DNA from: RPQJ01 sp963696545
GTDB taxonomy: Bacteria; Pseudomonadota; Gammaproteobacteria; Steroidobacterales; Steroidobacteraceae
DNA: 64,000 bases
Assembly: GCA_963696545.1 (NCBI GenBank)
Contig: CAVOKQ010000003.1
Location: forward strand, 12,293 to 76,292
Direction of reading: 5' to 3'
Below, piece by piece: positions 1-8,210 of this stretch. A program made the position numbers and the translations under genes. Each line of letters starts with the position of its first letter. The first letter of the stretch is position 1. Below the pieces are notes generated by a model. The model had not been told where the DNA came from, searched no databases, and saw nothing but the letters and a program-made list of their open reading frames with translations.

Positions 1-2
1 AG

Positions 3-755
3 TGCATGCTCGATGCCTCGCCACTGAAGAGCGAAGTCGTGTCCGGCGTGGACATCATGGTCGTGCGCGAGCTCACGGGCGGCATCTATTTCGGCCGCAA
101 GAGCCGCACGGCACTCGAAGCCGAGGACGTCTGCAGCTACACGAGCGAGGAAATCGAGCGGGTCACGCGCGTGGCCGGCCGCCTCGCGATGGGCCGGCGG
201 CGGCGCATCGTCTCGGTCGACAAGGCCAATGTGCTCGAGACGTCGCGGCTCTGGCGCTCGGTCGTCGAACGGGTGATCGCCGAGGAGTTTCCCGAAGTGC
301 AGCTCGAGCACATGCTGGTGGACGCTGCGGCCATGCACCTGATCCGCCGTCCGACATCATTCGACGTGCTGCTCACCGAGAACATGTTCGGCGACATCCT
401 GACGGACGAGGCGTCGATGCTCGCGGGATCGCTCGGGCTGCTGCCGTCGGCGTCATTGGGCGAAGGCACTGCCGGCCTGTACGAGCCAATCCACGGATCA
501 GCGCCAGACATCGCAGGTCGTGGCATCGCAAACCCGTACGGGACGATCCTGAGCGCGGCGCTGCTGCTGCGTCATTCTCTCGGCCTCGAGCCCGAGGCCC
601 GGATCGTCGAGGACGCGGTTCGCGCGGCCCTGGAAGCCGGCGTGAGGACGGCGGACATCGCAGCGTCCGGGGGCTCCCCGGTGGGCAGCCGGGCGGCCGG
701 AGACGCCGTCATCGCTCGACTTTCTGGGTCAGGTAAACTTCAATTAAAGCAATAG
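3..755 (+). CDS. leuB: 3-isopropylmalate dehydrogenase, C-terminal part (5' end outside window)
   Basis: This enzyme oxidatively decarboxylates 3-isopropylmalate in leucine synthesis in the cytoplasm. About 250 codons remain of a protein that is usually about 360 residues. Visible family signatures are the metal/substrate stretch ENMFGDILTDEASML and the cofactor-binding GLYEPIHGSAPDIAG followed by NPYGTILSAALLL. The reading frame is already open at the first bases, so the true start lies upstream of the window. The stop is TAG at 753-755. No downstream gene follows on the same strand before the terminator near 1 kb, so leuB is probably the last gene of its operon. Confidence 0.95.
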   Translation, partial: CMLDASPLKSEVVSGVDIMVVRELTGGIYFGRKSRTALEAEDVCSYTSEEIERVTRVAGRLAMGRRRRIVSVDKANVLETSRLWRSVVERVIAEEFPEVQLEHMLVDAAAMHLIRRPTSFDVLLTENMFGDILTDEASMLAGSLGLLPSASLGEGTAGLYEPIHGSAPDIAGRGIANPYGTILSAALLLRHSLGLEPEARIVEDAVRAALEAGVRTADIAASGGSPVGSRAAGDAVIARLSGSGKLQLKQ

Positions 756-857
756 CTTACGTTATTGTAAATAGAATCCACACAAACATCGGCACTCCGC
801 TTCACGCCGTACACAAAGCTCTGTACAACCGCCCGATTCACGGCGCTATACTGCGCG

Positions 858-1012
858 TCCGCGGGCGATCCCGGATCTACCCGCTCTCCTGTTCCGTGGT
901 TGGTTAGCACGTCGAGTGAGTAGGACTTGAGTCGGGTTAGTCTTTGCCTCACGGACTGAGGCAACTCGGGTCCCTCTCGAAAGGCCGGCAGTGATGCCGG
1001 CCTTTCTTTTTT
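858..1012 (+). ncRNA. Putative structured small RNA or leuB 3'UTR RNA
   Basis: The 265-base gap between leuB and metB has no credible ORF but strong predicted structure. Bases 923-931 pair with 965-973 over nine consecutive positions (two G-U). Inside them 944-951 (TTGCCTCA) pair perfectly with 957-964 around a five-base loop. A strong intrinsic terminator ends the segment. A TATACT -10-like hexamer lies at 847-852, with only a weak -35 match near 822-829. It may be an independent sRNA of about 155 nt or a processed 3'UTR of leuB. I do not recognise a named family. Confidence 0.4.
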
Positions 1013-1014
1013 CT
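980..1014 (+). terminator. Intrinsic terminator after leuB / putative sRNA
   Basis: A perfect 10-bp stem, AAAGGCCGGC (980-989) against GCCGGCCTTT (996-1005), with a 6-base loop is followed on the plus strand by a T-rich run to about 1016. On the minus strand the hairpin is not followed by Ts, so it terminates plus-strand transcription and not metB. Confidence 0.85.
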
Positions 1015-1019
1015 TTGCG

Positions 1020-2186
1020 TCATCCGATGCGCCGCACCGCGTCGAGTGCCTGTTCGAGATCGCGGACCAGGTCCTCGCCTGCCTCGATGCCGACCGACAG
1101 CCGCAGCAGCGTGTCGGAGATCCCGGCGCGCTCGCGCGACGCAACATCCATCGCCGCATGCGTCATGCTCGCCGGGTGTGCGACGAGACTCTCGACTCCG
1201 CCCAGCGACTCCGCGAGCGAGAACAGGTGCAATGCGCCGAGCAGCGCCTTCACGTGCTCCACCGAGCCCGCGAGCTCGAAACTCACCATCGCACCGAACC
1301 CCTGCTGCTGTCCTCGTGCAACCGCGTGCCCGGGATGGGACTCCAGGCCGGGATAGTAGACCCGCTTCACCGCCGGGTGCCGGGCGAGCAGCGCGACGAC
1401 CTGCTGGGTGTTCTCGTCGTGCGCCCGCATGCGTGCATGCAGCGTGCGCAGGCCGCGCAGCGTCAGGTAGCTGTCGAACGGCGCGCCGGTCACGCCGGTG
1501 CAGTTGCCCCACCACGCGAAGCGCTCGTGCAGTTCGGCACGGGCGGCGATCACCGCACCGCCGACCACGTCGCTGTGGCCGTTCAGGTACTTGGTCGTCG
1601 AGTGCACGACCGCGTCCGCCCCGAGCGCGATCGGACGCTGCCAGACCGGCGACAGGAACGTGTTGTCTGCAACGACGAGCGCTCCGACGGCATGCGCGGC
1701 AGCGGCCACCTGCGCGATGTCCACGATCCTGAGCAGCGGATTGCTGGGCGTCTCGACCCAGACCAGCGCTGGGCGCGCGGCCAGCGCCGCACCAAGCGTG
1801 GCCGCGTCCTGGAAATCGACGAAGCGCACGTCGAGCGAGTTACGTTCGCGGAGTGCGTTGAACAGCCGGTACGTGCCGCCGTAGCAGTCGTGCGGCACCA
1901 CGGCCACCTGCCCTGGACGGAACAGCTGCGTCACCAGCGAGACGGCACCCATGCCGGACGCCGTGACGACGGCACCGGCACCGCCTTCGAGTTCGGCCAG
2001 TGCACCGGCCAGTGCGTCGCGTGTCGGGTTACCCGAGCGTGAGTAATCGTAGGTGCGCTTCTCGCCGAAGCCGCTGAACGCAAAAGTGGACGTCAGGTGG
2101 ATCGGCGGGACCACCGCCCCGTACTGCGTGTCGGTCTCGAGCGCAGCACGGACGGTACGGGTCTTCTGGGTAGTGTCGTTGCTCAT
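1020..2186 (-). CDS. metB: Cystathionine gamma-synthase
   Basis: This PLP enzyme of transsulfuration joins O-acylhomoserine and cysteine to cystathionine. The 388-residue length is normal for the Cys/Met-metabolism PLP family. Landmarks are YDYSRSGNPTRDALAG near residue 47, the phosphate-binding region TASGMGA near residue 75, and the PLP lysine in STTKYLNGHSD (K199). The C-terminal LRLSVGIEAGEDL is typical of MetB/MetC-type enzymes. The start ATG lies two bases after the metX stop, so the two genes form one transcription unit under the upstream SAM riboswitch. MetB rather than MetC or MetZ is inferred from overall resemblance and from the metX neighbour. Confidence 0.9.
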   Translation of the reverse strand: MSNDTTQKTRTVRAALETDTQYGAVVPPIHLTSTFAFSGFGEKRTYDYSRSGNPTRDALAGALAELEGGAGAVVTASGMGAVSLVTQLFRPGQVAVVPHDCYGGTYRLFNALRERNSLDVRFVDFQDAATLGAALAARPALVWVETPSNPLLRIVDIAQVAAAAHAVGALVVADNTFLSPVWQRPIALGADAVVHSTTKYLNGHSDVVGGAVIAARAELHERFAWWGNCTGVTGAPFDSYLTLRGLRTLHARMRAHDENTQQVVALLARHPAVKRVYYPGLESHPGHAVARGQQQGFGAMVSFELAGSVEHVKALLGALHLFSLAESLGGVESLVAHPASMTHAAMDVASRERAGISDTLLRLSVGIEAGEDLVRDLEQALDAVRRIG

Positions 2187-2188
2187 TG

Positions 2189-3217
2189 TCAGTCGAGGGC
2201 CTGCGCGAACACGTCGCGCAGCACGTCGGTCTCCTTCAGGAATGCATCGTGGCCATAGAGTGAACTGATTTCGACCAGGCGGCAGTTGCCGCCCAGCCGG
2301 TCGCGCAGCTGGCGCATGTCGGATACCGGGACGAGCTGGTCCTCAACGACCGCCACCAGCGTGGTCGGAACATGGATGGCCTCGGGCTCGACGCGATGCA
2401 GGTCGATGGACTCGGAGAGGCAGACGAACGCCTCCGGCCGATAATGCGCCGCGTAACTCCGGCCGCGCGCCATCAGGTACGACTCCACTGGAAAACGGAA
2501 TCCGTCGGGCGTGCGCTCGATGTCGCCTGAGAATCGCTCCTCGAACTCGCGCGCCGACCGATAGGTCGCCATCGCGAGCGCGCGGGCCAGCGTCAGGCCC
2601 CGCGGTCCCTCGTCGTGCTCGAGCGAATACCGGACCATGGCGCGCTGCACGCTGCGCCACGCGGTGGACATCGGGTGCGTCCGGTGCGCGGCGCTGATCA
2701 CCACCGCCTGGCGCAGGCGATCCGCGTGCGCCTGCGCCATCGCCAGAGTCACCATGCCACCGTACGAAGCTCCGATGCTGCCGTGCAGGCGCTCGATGCC
2801 GAGGTGATCGAGCAGCCGCACGACGATCGCGGCCTGGTCGAAGGCACTGACACTCGGGAAGACCGCGCCGTGCGTCGGGCCGGTAGTGGCATGGCTGCCA
2901 CCGAGGAAATCGATGCCGAGCACCCGGTAGCGGTCCGTGTCCAGTGCCCGGCCCGGACCGATACTCTCTTCCCACCAGCCCTCGGGTTCGCCCGGCAGCC
3001 CGAAGACGTGCCGCCCCGCGGAAATGCCGCCGAGCACGGCAACGACCGGGGCACCGCGCGATCCCGCGAGACGGAAAGCGACGTCGACCGCAGCGAGGCT
3101 GCCGCCGAAATGCAGCGACAGGGGACCCTCGAGCCGCAACACATCGGTGCGACATTCATACCCTTCCGGCGTATGCGCGGCGGGTGCGGCGGCTTCGACT
3201 TGGCCTCGCGGCGGCAT
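2189..3217 (-). CDS. metX: Homoserine O-acyltransferase (MetX-type)
   Basis: This alpha/beta-hydrolase enzyme activates homoserine by acylation, the committed step of methionine synthesis. The nucleophile elbow GASYGG is near residue 150. The acid is in VVEDQLVP and the histidine in YGHDAFLKE near the C-terminus. In Xanthomonas-like bacteria MetX enzymes often use succinyl-CoA rather than acetyl-CoA; the donor cannot be decided here. The ATG at 3217 has GGGAG upstream. The frame is open to a TTG at 3256, so a slightly longer protein is possible. It is followed directly by metB and preceded by a SAM riboswitch. Confidence 0.9.
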   Translation of the reverse strand: MPPRGQVEAAAPAAHTPEGYECRTDVLRLEGPLSLHFGGSLAAVDVAFRLAGSRGAPVVAVLGGISAGRHVFGLPGEPEGWWEESIGPGRALDTDRYRVLGIDFLGGSHATTGPTHGAVFPSVSAFDQAAIVVRLLDHLGIERLHGSIGASYGGMVTLAMAQAHADRLRQAVVISAAHRTHPMSTAWRSVQRAMVRYSLEHDEGPRGLTLARALAMATYRSAREFEERFSGDIERTPDGFRFPVESYLMARGRSYAAHYRPEAFVCLSESIDLHRVEPEAIHVPTTLVAVVEDQLVPVSDMRQLRDRLGGNCRLVEISSLYGHDAFLKETDVLRDVFAQALD

Positions 3218-3340
3218 GTGGCGAACGAACTCCCAGCGGGCCTGTCGGGACCGCAACCTAAGCTTCGAGACTCCAGGGAGCTGCGCTCGCAGTTACCGCG
3301 ACCAACACCCCCGGCGCAAGCCAGGGCAGCCTCGCGGCAA

Positions 3341-3451
3341 CTCATCTGTCGGCGGACCCAGGTCCCCGTGGAGTTGGCACCTTTTCGGGCGGGTTGGGCC
3401 CGGCGGTTGCCCCGGCTTCAAAGGGCCATTCCCTCAGCCGGTCTCGATGAG
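3341..3451 (-). promoter_or_regulatory. SAM-I (S-box) riboswitch upstream of metXB
   Basis: Read on the minus strand, the segment carries the S-box core in order. The P1 5' strand is CTCATC; then come GAGGGAATGGCCC, a TGAAGCC variant (TTTGAAGCC), GGCAACC, and further on GGTGCCAACTCC. The P1 3' strand GATGAG closes the domain and complements the first arm exactly. A TTGACG/TAAACT promoter ends about eight bases upstream. The conserved blocks and their order identify a SAM-binding aptamer, which in known cases turns off methionine genes when SAM is plentiful. About 124 bases separate it from the metX ATG. I see no obvious terminator there, so translational control is possible. Confidence 0.85.
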
Positions 3452-3458
3452 CGAGCGC

Positions 3459-3488
3459 AGTTTAGGTGCCGCCCCGCCGCAGCGTCAA
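3459..3488 (-). promoter_or_regulatory. Sigma-70 promoter for the SAM-riboswitch/metXB transcript
   Basis: On the minus strand a TTGACG -35 (3483-3488) and a TAAACT -10 (3459-3464) are separated by 18 bases. The predicted transcript start is just ahead of the riboswitch P1 stem, which supports both calls. Confidence 0.7.
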
Positions 3489-3527
3489 GGCACGCCGGGC
3501 TTGCCAAGCGATCCCAATTGCATTAGC

Positions 3528-3545
3528 GTACTATCACGTTATTAC
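3528..3545. promoter_or_regulatory. Imperfect palindrome, possible YerC/HisR operator
   Basis: GTACTATCACGTTATTAC is an 18-base imperfect inverted repeat with 12 of 18 positions symmetric. It ends 12 bases before the start of the TrpR-like gene that opens the his operon. TrpR-family proteins bind such AT-rich dyads. Autoregulation is inferred from location and partial symmetry only. Confidence 0.35.
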
Positions 3546-3557
3546 ATTGGATCAGCC

Positions 3558-3866
3558 GTGAAGAGTCATCGAGGCATTTCCCAGCGCCAGGAAGCCGCCG
3601 CCGAACGGGCGTTGTTCCAGGCCGTGCTGACTCTGCGCAACGTGGACGAGTGCCGCGACTTCTTCCGCGACCTGTGCACGCCGGCCGAGTTGCAGGCCCT
3701 CGCCGACCGCTGGTCCGTCGTCGGCCTGCTCGGCCAGGGCATCCCATACCGCGAGATCCACCGGCTCACCGGCGTCAGCGTCACGACGATCGGGCGCGTC
3801 GCCCGTTACCTGGGCGCCGGCAACGGCGGTTATGCCCTCGCCGCGCGGCGACTGGCGGAGCGATGA
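3558..3866 (+). CDS. yerC: TrpR-like YerC/HisR family repressor
   Basis: A 102-residue helix-turn-helix protein of the TrpR-related YerC family. The core RDLCTPAELQALADRW, then GIPYREIHRLTGVSVTTIGRVAR, matches the TrpR-type recognition helix region. In Gram-positive bacteria YerC (HisR) controls histidine genes, and here it is the first gene of the his operon. It overlaps the ATGA at the start of hisG, so it is probably an autoregulated his repressor. The start is GTG at 3558; the upstream open frame has no similarity and crosses the metX riboswitch region. Confidence 0.8.
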   Translation: MKSHRGISQRQEAAAERALFQAVLTLRNVDECRDFFRDLCTPAELQALADRWSVVGLLGQGIPYREIHRLTGVSVTTIGRVARYLGAGNGGYALAARRLAER

Positions 3867-3868
3867 CC

Positions 3869-4768
3869 ATGGAACGCAGCCAGAGACTCCGCATCGCAGT
3901 CCAGAAGTCCGGCCGGCTGACCGAGCATTCGCTCGACCTGCTCGCGCGCTGCGGCCTTAAGTACAGCCGCGGCAAGGACCAGCTGATGTGCTACGGCGAG
4001 AACATGCCGCTCGACGTGCTGTTCGTTCGCGACGACGACATCCCCGACCTGGTGCAGGAAGACGTGTGCGACCTGGGGCTCGTCGGCATCAACGTCATCG
4101 AGGAGAAGCGCCTCGCGATGGCCGCCCGCGGTGCCGAGCCGCGCTTCGAACTGATCCAGCGCCTCGATTTCGGTCGCTGCCGCCTGTCGCTCGCGGTTCC
4201 GGACGAGTTTCAATACCAGGGCCTCGAGAGCATCGCCGGACGCCGTATCGCGACCACCTACCCCCACACGCTGGCGCGCTTCCTGCGCGAGAATTCCATC
4301 GCCGCGGAGATCGTGACTCTGTCGGGCGCAGTCGAGATTGCACCTCGGCTCGGCCGTGCGGACCTGATCTGCGACCTCGTTTCCACGGGCTCGACGCTGA
4401 ACGCCAATCACCTGCGCGAGGTCACGACGGTCCTCGAGAGCGAGGCCGCGCTGATCCGCACGCCCGTGCCGCTGCCGGACGAGAAGGCCGACTGGGTCCG
4501 GCGTCTGCTGATGCGCATCGATGGCGTGCAGCAGGTGCGCGAGAGCAAGTACATCATGCTGCACGCGCCCCGCTCGGCTCTGCCGCAGATCAAGAAGCTG
4601 CTGCCTGGCAGCGAGTCGCCGACCGTCATCCCGCTCGACGACTCCGGCGAGAAGGTGGCCGTGCACGCAGTGTGCCGCGAGAACGTGTTCTGGGAGACGC
4701 TCGAGAGCCTCAAGGCGGCTGGCGCGAGCGCAGTGCTCGTGTTGCCGGTCGAGAAGATGCTGCCGTGA
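3869..4768 (+). CDS. hisG: ATP phosphoribosyltransferase (long form)
   Basis: It catalyses the first step of histidine synthesis, ATP + PRPP to phosphoribosyl-ATP. The 299-residue length equals that of the self-sufficient long form with a C-terminal regulatory domain, so no HisZ is needed. The active-site region includes DLGLVGINVIEE and the PRPP loop LICDLVSTGSTL. The C-terminal part beginning near residue 220 resembles the ACT-like histidine-binding domain. GGAG at 3857-3860 is well spaced for ATG 3869; the in-frame ATG at 3863 overlaps the yerC stop and is an alternative. Confidence 0.95.
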   Translation: MERSQRLRIAVQKSGRLTEHSLDLLARCGLKYSRGKDQLMCYGENMPLDVLFVRDDDIPDLVQEDVCDLGLVGINVIEEKRLAMAARGAEPRFELIQRLDFGRCRLSLAVPDEFQYQGLESIAGRRIATTYPHTLARFLRENSIAAEIVTLSGAVEIAPRLGRADLICDLVSTGSTLNANHLREVTTVLESEAALIRTPVPLPDEKADWVRRLLMRIDGVQQVRESKYIMLHAPRSALPQIKKLLPGSESPTVIPLDDSGEKVAVHAVCRENVFWETLESLKAAGASAVLVLPVEKMLP

Positions 4769-6090
4769 CGGCCTCGCTCACGCCGCTTGACTGGCCCACG
4801 CTGCCGGCCTCTGACCGTGCGGAGTTGCTGCGGCGGCCCGCCCAGCGCGATGCCGCCGGGCTGCGCGACAAGGCAGGCCGCATCGTCGCGGACGTGCGAA
4901 CTCGCGGCGACGAGGCATTGCGCGAGTACACGCAGCGGCTCGACGGCGTGCGGCTCGACTTATTCGCCGTGAGCGACGCGGAGTTCGCGCAGGCCGACGC
5001 GGCCGTGACCTCCGAGCAGCACGCGGCGCTGCGCCGGGCAATCGAAACGGTGACGCGCTTCCACGAGACGCAGTCGCTCGAACCGCTGCGCGTGCAGACG
5101 TCGCCAGGCGTGACCTGCGAGCGGCTGATCGTGCCACTGCAGGCCGTCGGACTCTATGTGCCCGCGGGCACGGCGCCGCTGCCGTCCACGGCGATCATGC
5201 TCGCAGTGCCGGCCCGGATCGCCGGCTGTCCGGTACGAGTGATGTGCACACCGCCGCGGCCCGACGGCAAAGCTGATCCAGCGGTGCTGGTCGCGGCCAG
5301 GCTGTGCGGTGTCGAGCAGGTGTTCAAGCTCGGCGGCGCGCAGGCCGTGGCCGCAATGGCGTATGGCACCGCGACCGTGCCGAAGGTGGACAAGATCTTC
5401 GGACCGGGGAACTCGTGGGTGACGGCTGCGAAGCAGATCGTCGCGGCCGACGCGGACGGCGCTGCACTCGACATGCCGGCCGGCCCGTCGGAAGTTCTGG
5501 TCGTCGCCGACGAGACGGCCCGGCCGGTATTCGTGGCCGCCGACCTTCTGGCGCAGGCCGAGCACAGCGAGGATGCGCAGGTCGTACTGGTCACGGTATC
5601 GGCAGCCATCGCCAGCGCCTGCATCGCGGAGGTCGACCGACAGCTGGCCGCCCTGCCGCGCCGGGCCATCGCGGCGCAGGCCATCGCCAGCAGCCGCGTG
5701 ATCGTCGTGCCGGACATCGCGACCGCGATCGACGTCAGCAATCGCTATGCGCCCGAGCACCTGATCCTGCAGGTTCGTGCGCCGCGTGACTGGCTGCCTT
5801 GCGTACGCAATGCCGGATCCGTCTTCCTGGGTGCGTGGACGCCGGAGACCATGGGCGACTACTGCAGCGGCACCAATCACGTGCTACCGACTTACGGCCA
5901 CGCTCGTGCCTACAGTGGCCTCGGGGTACTCGACTTCGTGAAGCGCATGACGGTCCAGGAAGTCACGCCCGACGGCCTTGCCGACCTCGGCCTGACAGCG
6001 CGCACGCTCGCACGGCTCGAGTCCCTGGACGCGCATGCAAACGCCGTGACCGTGAGGCTCGATGCCATCGCCCGTGGAGACCGGGCATGA
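4765..6090 (+). CDS. hisD: Histidinol dehydrogenase
   Basis: This zinc enzyme carries out the last two oxidations of histidine synthesis, histidinol to histidinal to histidine, with NAD. The 441-residue length is normal. Recognisable segments are VPAGTAPLPSTAIM, the NAD/substrate region KIFGPGNSWVTAAK, the DMPAGPSEVLVVAD block, and APEHL with the nearby TNHVLPTYGHA. The start is GTG within GTGA, overlapping the hisG stop, which indicates translational coupling. Confidence 0.96.
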   Translation: MTASLTPLDWPTLPASDRAELLRRPAQRDAAGLRDKAGRIVADVRTRGDEALREYTQRLDGVRLDLFAVSDAEFAQADAAVTSEQHAALRRAIETVTRFHETQSLEPLRVQTSPGVTCERLIVPLQAVGLYVPAGTAPLPSTAIMLAVPARIAGCPVRVMCTPPRPDGKADPAVLVAARLCGVEQVFKLGGAQAVAAMAYGTATVPKVDKIFGPGNSWVTAAKQIVAADADGAALDMPAGPSEVLVVADETARPVFVAADLLAQAEHSEDAQVVLVTVSAAIASACIAEVDRQLAALPRRAIAAQAIASSRVIVVPDIATAIDVSNRYAPEHLILQVRAPRDWLPCVRNAGSVFLGAWTPETMGDYCSGTNHVLPTYGHARAYSGLGVLDFVKRMTVQEVTPDGLADLGLTARTLARLESLDAHANAVTVRLDAIARGDRA

Positions 6091-7142
6091 GCTCCGTGCT
6101 GGCGCTTGCGCGCCCCGACATCCTCCGGTTGCAGCCCTACCAGCACGCGAAGTGGGACCCGACGCTCGAGCGCATGCACGCGAACGAGATGCCGTGGCGC
6201 GCGCAAGGCGACAACTCGATCGCAGGCCTGAATCGCTATCCCGAGCCACAGCCGCACGCGCTCGTCGAACGCATGGCCCGGCTCTACGACGTGCCGGCGA
6301 GCCAGGTACTGGTCGGCCGTGGCAGCGACGAGGCGATCGACCTGCTGGTGCGGGCATTCTGCCGCGCAGGCGCTGATCGAGTCGTCATCTGCCCGCCGAC
6401 CTTCGGCTTCTACAAGGTCGCGGCGCTGATCCAGGGCGCCGAGGTCGTCGAGGTGCCGCTCATCGAGGACGGGTTCAGGCTCGCCGCGGACGCGGTGATT
6501 GCGGCCGGACGCAGCGCGAAGATCGTATTTCTCTGCTCGCCGAACAACCCGACCGGAAACCTGCTGGACGAAGGCGACCTGCTCAGCATCTGCCGCTCGC
6601 TCGCCACCGACGCGCTCGTGTGCGTGGACGAGGCGTACGTCGAGTTCTCGGGACGGGCGAGTCTCACGTCAAGGCTGTCGGAACTGCCGAATCTCGTGGT
6701 GCTCCGCACGCTGTCCAAGGCCTATGCGCTCGCGGGCGCACGCTGCGGCACGCTGATCGCTGCCGAGGAGATCGTGAACCTGCTGAAGCGCATCATCCCG
6801 CCTTACGCGATCCCCGAGTCCACGGTCGAGGACGTGCTGCGGCTCACCGAGGCACCGCAGCGGGTCATTGCGGCGGACAGGATCCGCACGATCCTCGCCG
6901 AACGCGGGCGGATGCGGGCCAGGCTCGAGGCCTCGACGGCTGTCGCGCGCGTGTTCGCCTCGGACGCCAATTTCCTGCTGGTGCAGTGCCGGGATGCGCG
7001 CCGGTTGCTCGAGGCCGGCAAAGCCGTCGGGCTGCTGGTGCGTGACTTCAGCACCGCACCGCGACTCGAAGGCTGCCTGCGCATCTCCGTAGGTACACCC
7101 GAACAGAACGATCGCCTGCTGGCGGCGGTGGAGCGTTCATGA
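6087..7142 (+). CDS. hisC: Histidinol-phosphate aminotransferase
   Basis: A class I/II PLP aminotransferase of 351 residues converting imidazole-acetol phosphate to histidinol phosphate. Landmarks are NRYPEPQPHAL, VGRGSDEAIDLL, FLCSPNNPTGN, VDEAYVEFSG, and the PLP lysine in RTLSKAYALAGARCG. The start overlaps the hisD stop by an ATGA. Confidence 0.95.
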   Translation: MSSVLALARPDILRLQPYQHAKWDPTLERMHANEMPWRAQGDNSIAGLNRYPEPQPHALVERMARLYDVPASQVLVGRGSDEAIDLLVRAFCRAGADRVVICPPTFGFYKVAALIQGAEVVEVPLIEDGFRLAADAVIAAGRSAKIVFLCSPNNPTGNLLDEGDLLSICRSLATDALVCVDEAYVEFSGRASLTSRLSELPNLVVLRTLSKAYALAGARCGTLIAAEEIVNLLKRIIPPYAIPESTVEDVLRLTEAPQRVIAADRIRTILAERGRMRARLEASTAVARVFASDANFLLVQCRDARRLLEAGKAVGLLVRDFSTAPRLEGCLRISVGTPEQNDRLLAAVERS

Positions 7143-8209
7143 GCGCCGAGCGCATTCTCTTCATCGACCGTGACGGCACGCTGATCCAGGAGCCCGCCGA
7201 CAAGCAGGTAGACAGCCTCGCGAAACTCCGTCTCGCACCGGGCGTGATTCCCGCGCTGCTCGAGCTGAGGCGGGCCGGGTACCGGTTCGTGCTGGTCAGC
7301 AACCAGGACGGACTCGGCACGGCCTCGTTCCCGGCGCAGAGCTTCCACGAGCCGCAGGACTTCATGCGCGAGCTGTTCGCGTCGCAGGGCATCGAGTTCG
7401 ATGCGGAGTTCTTCTGCCCACACTTTCCCGCAGACGAATGTGACTGCCGCAAGCCTCGCACGGGCCTGCTGACGGAATTCCTGGCGAACCACGAAATCGA
7501 CCGGGAACGCAGCTTCGTGGTCGGGGACCGCCAGGCGGACCTCGATCTCGCGGCCAATCTCGGCATCGGCGGGATCCGCATCCACGGTGAGAGCGGCGAA
7601 TCCTGGGCCACGATCGCCGCGCGCCTGCGCCTACCCGAGCGGACAGCACGCGTCACGCGACGCACCAAGGAAACGGACATCTCGGTCGCCGTGAACCTCG
7701 ATCGCGAGTCCCCGATCTCGATCTCGACCGGCATCGGTTTCTTCGATCACATGCTCGAGCAGGTCGCGCGTCACGGCGGCTTCTCGCTCGAGCTCAACTG
7801 CAATGGCGACCTGGAGGTCGACGAGCATCATACGGTCGAGGATTGCGCGCTCGCACTCGGCCAGGCGCTGCGTGAGGCCCTGGGCGACAAGCTCGGGATC
7901 GGCCGCTACGGCTTCGTACTGCCGATGGACGAAGCGCTCGCGCAGGTCGCGATCGACCTGTCGGGGCGGTCATACGCAGTGTTCACCGGCCGGTTCGACC
8001 GCGATGCGGTCGGCGGACTTCCGACCGAGCTGGTGCCGCACTTCTTCCGCTCGCTTGCGGACAGCCTCGGCGCCGCAATCCACGTCGAGGTGCGGGGCGA
8101 GAATACTCATCACATGATCGAGTCCTGCTTCAAGGGCGTCGGCCGGGCGTTGCGGCGCGCGTTTCGCGTGCGGGGCAGCGAACTCCCGAGCAGCAAGGGC
8201 GTGCTCTGA
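7139..8209 (+). CDS. hisB: Bifunctional histidinol-phosphatase / imidazoleglycerol-phosphate dehydratase
   Basis: A 356-residue two-domain enzyme as in Enterobacteria and Xanthomonas. The N-terminal HAD phosphatase (about 1-165) has DRDGTL with D10 and D12, and a zinc-binding C-x-H...C-x-C set in CPHFPADECDC. The C-terminal dehydratase (about 166-356) has GFFDHMLEQ, DEHHTVED and ENTHHMIES, the histidine-rich metal ligands. It acts twice in the pathway. The ATGA overlap with hisC keeps it coupled. Confidence 0.96.
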   Translation: MSAERILFIDRDGTLIQEPADKQVDSLAKLRLAPGVIPALLELRRAGYRFVLVSNQDGLGTASFPAQSFHEPQDFMRELFASQGIEFDAEFFCPHFPADECDCRKPRTGLLTEFLANHEIDRERSFVVGDRQADLDLAANLGIGGIRIHGESGESWATIAARLRLPERTARVTRRTKETDISVAVNLDRESPISISTGIGFFDHMLEQVARHGGFSLELNCNGDLEVDEHHTVEDCALALGQALREALGDKLGIGRYGFVLPMDEALAQVAIDLSGRSYAVFTGRFDRDAVGGLPTELVPHFFRSLADSLGAAIHVEVRGENTHHMIESCFKGVGRALRRAFRVRGSELPSSKGVL

Positions 8210-8210
8210 A

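Noticed and set aside
980..1014. Terminator for metB
   Set aside because: On the minus strand the hairpin is followed by a purine-rich sequence, not by a T-run, so it serves the plus strand only.
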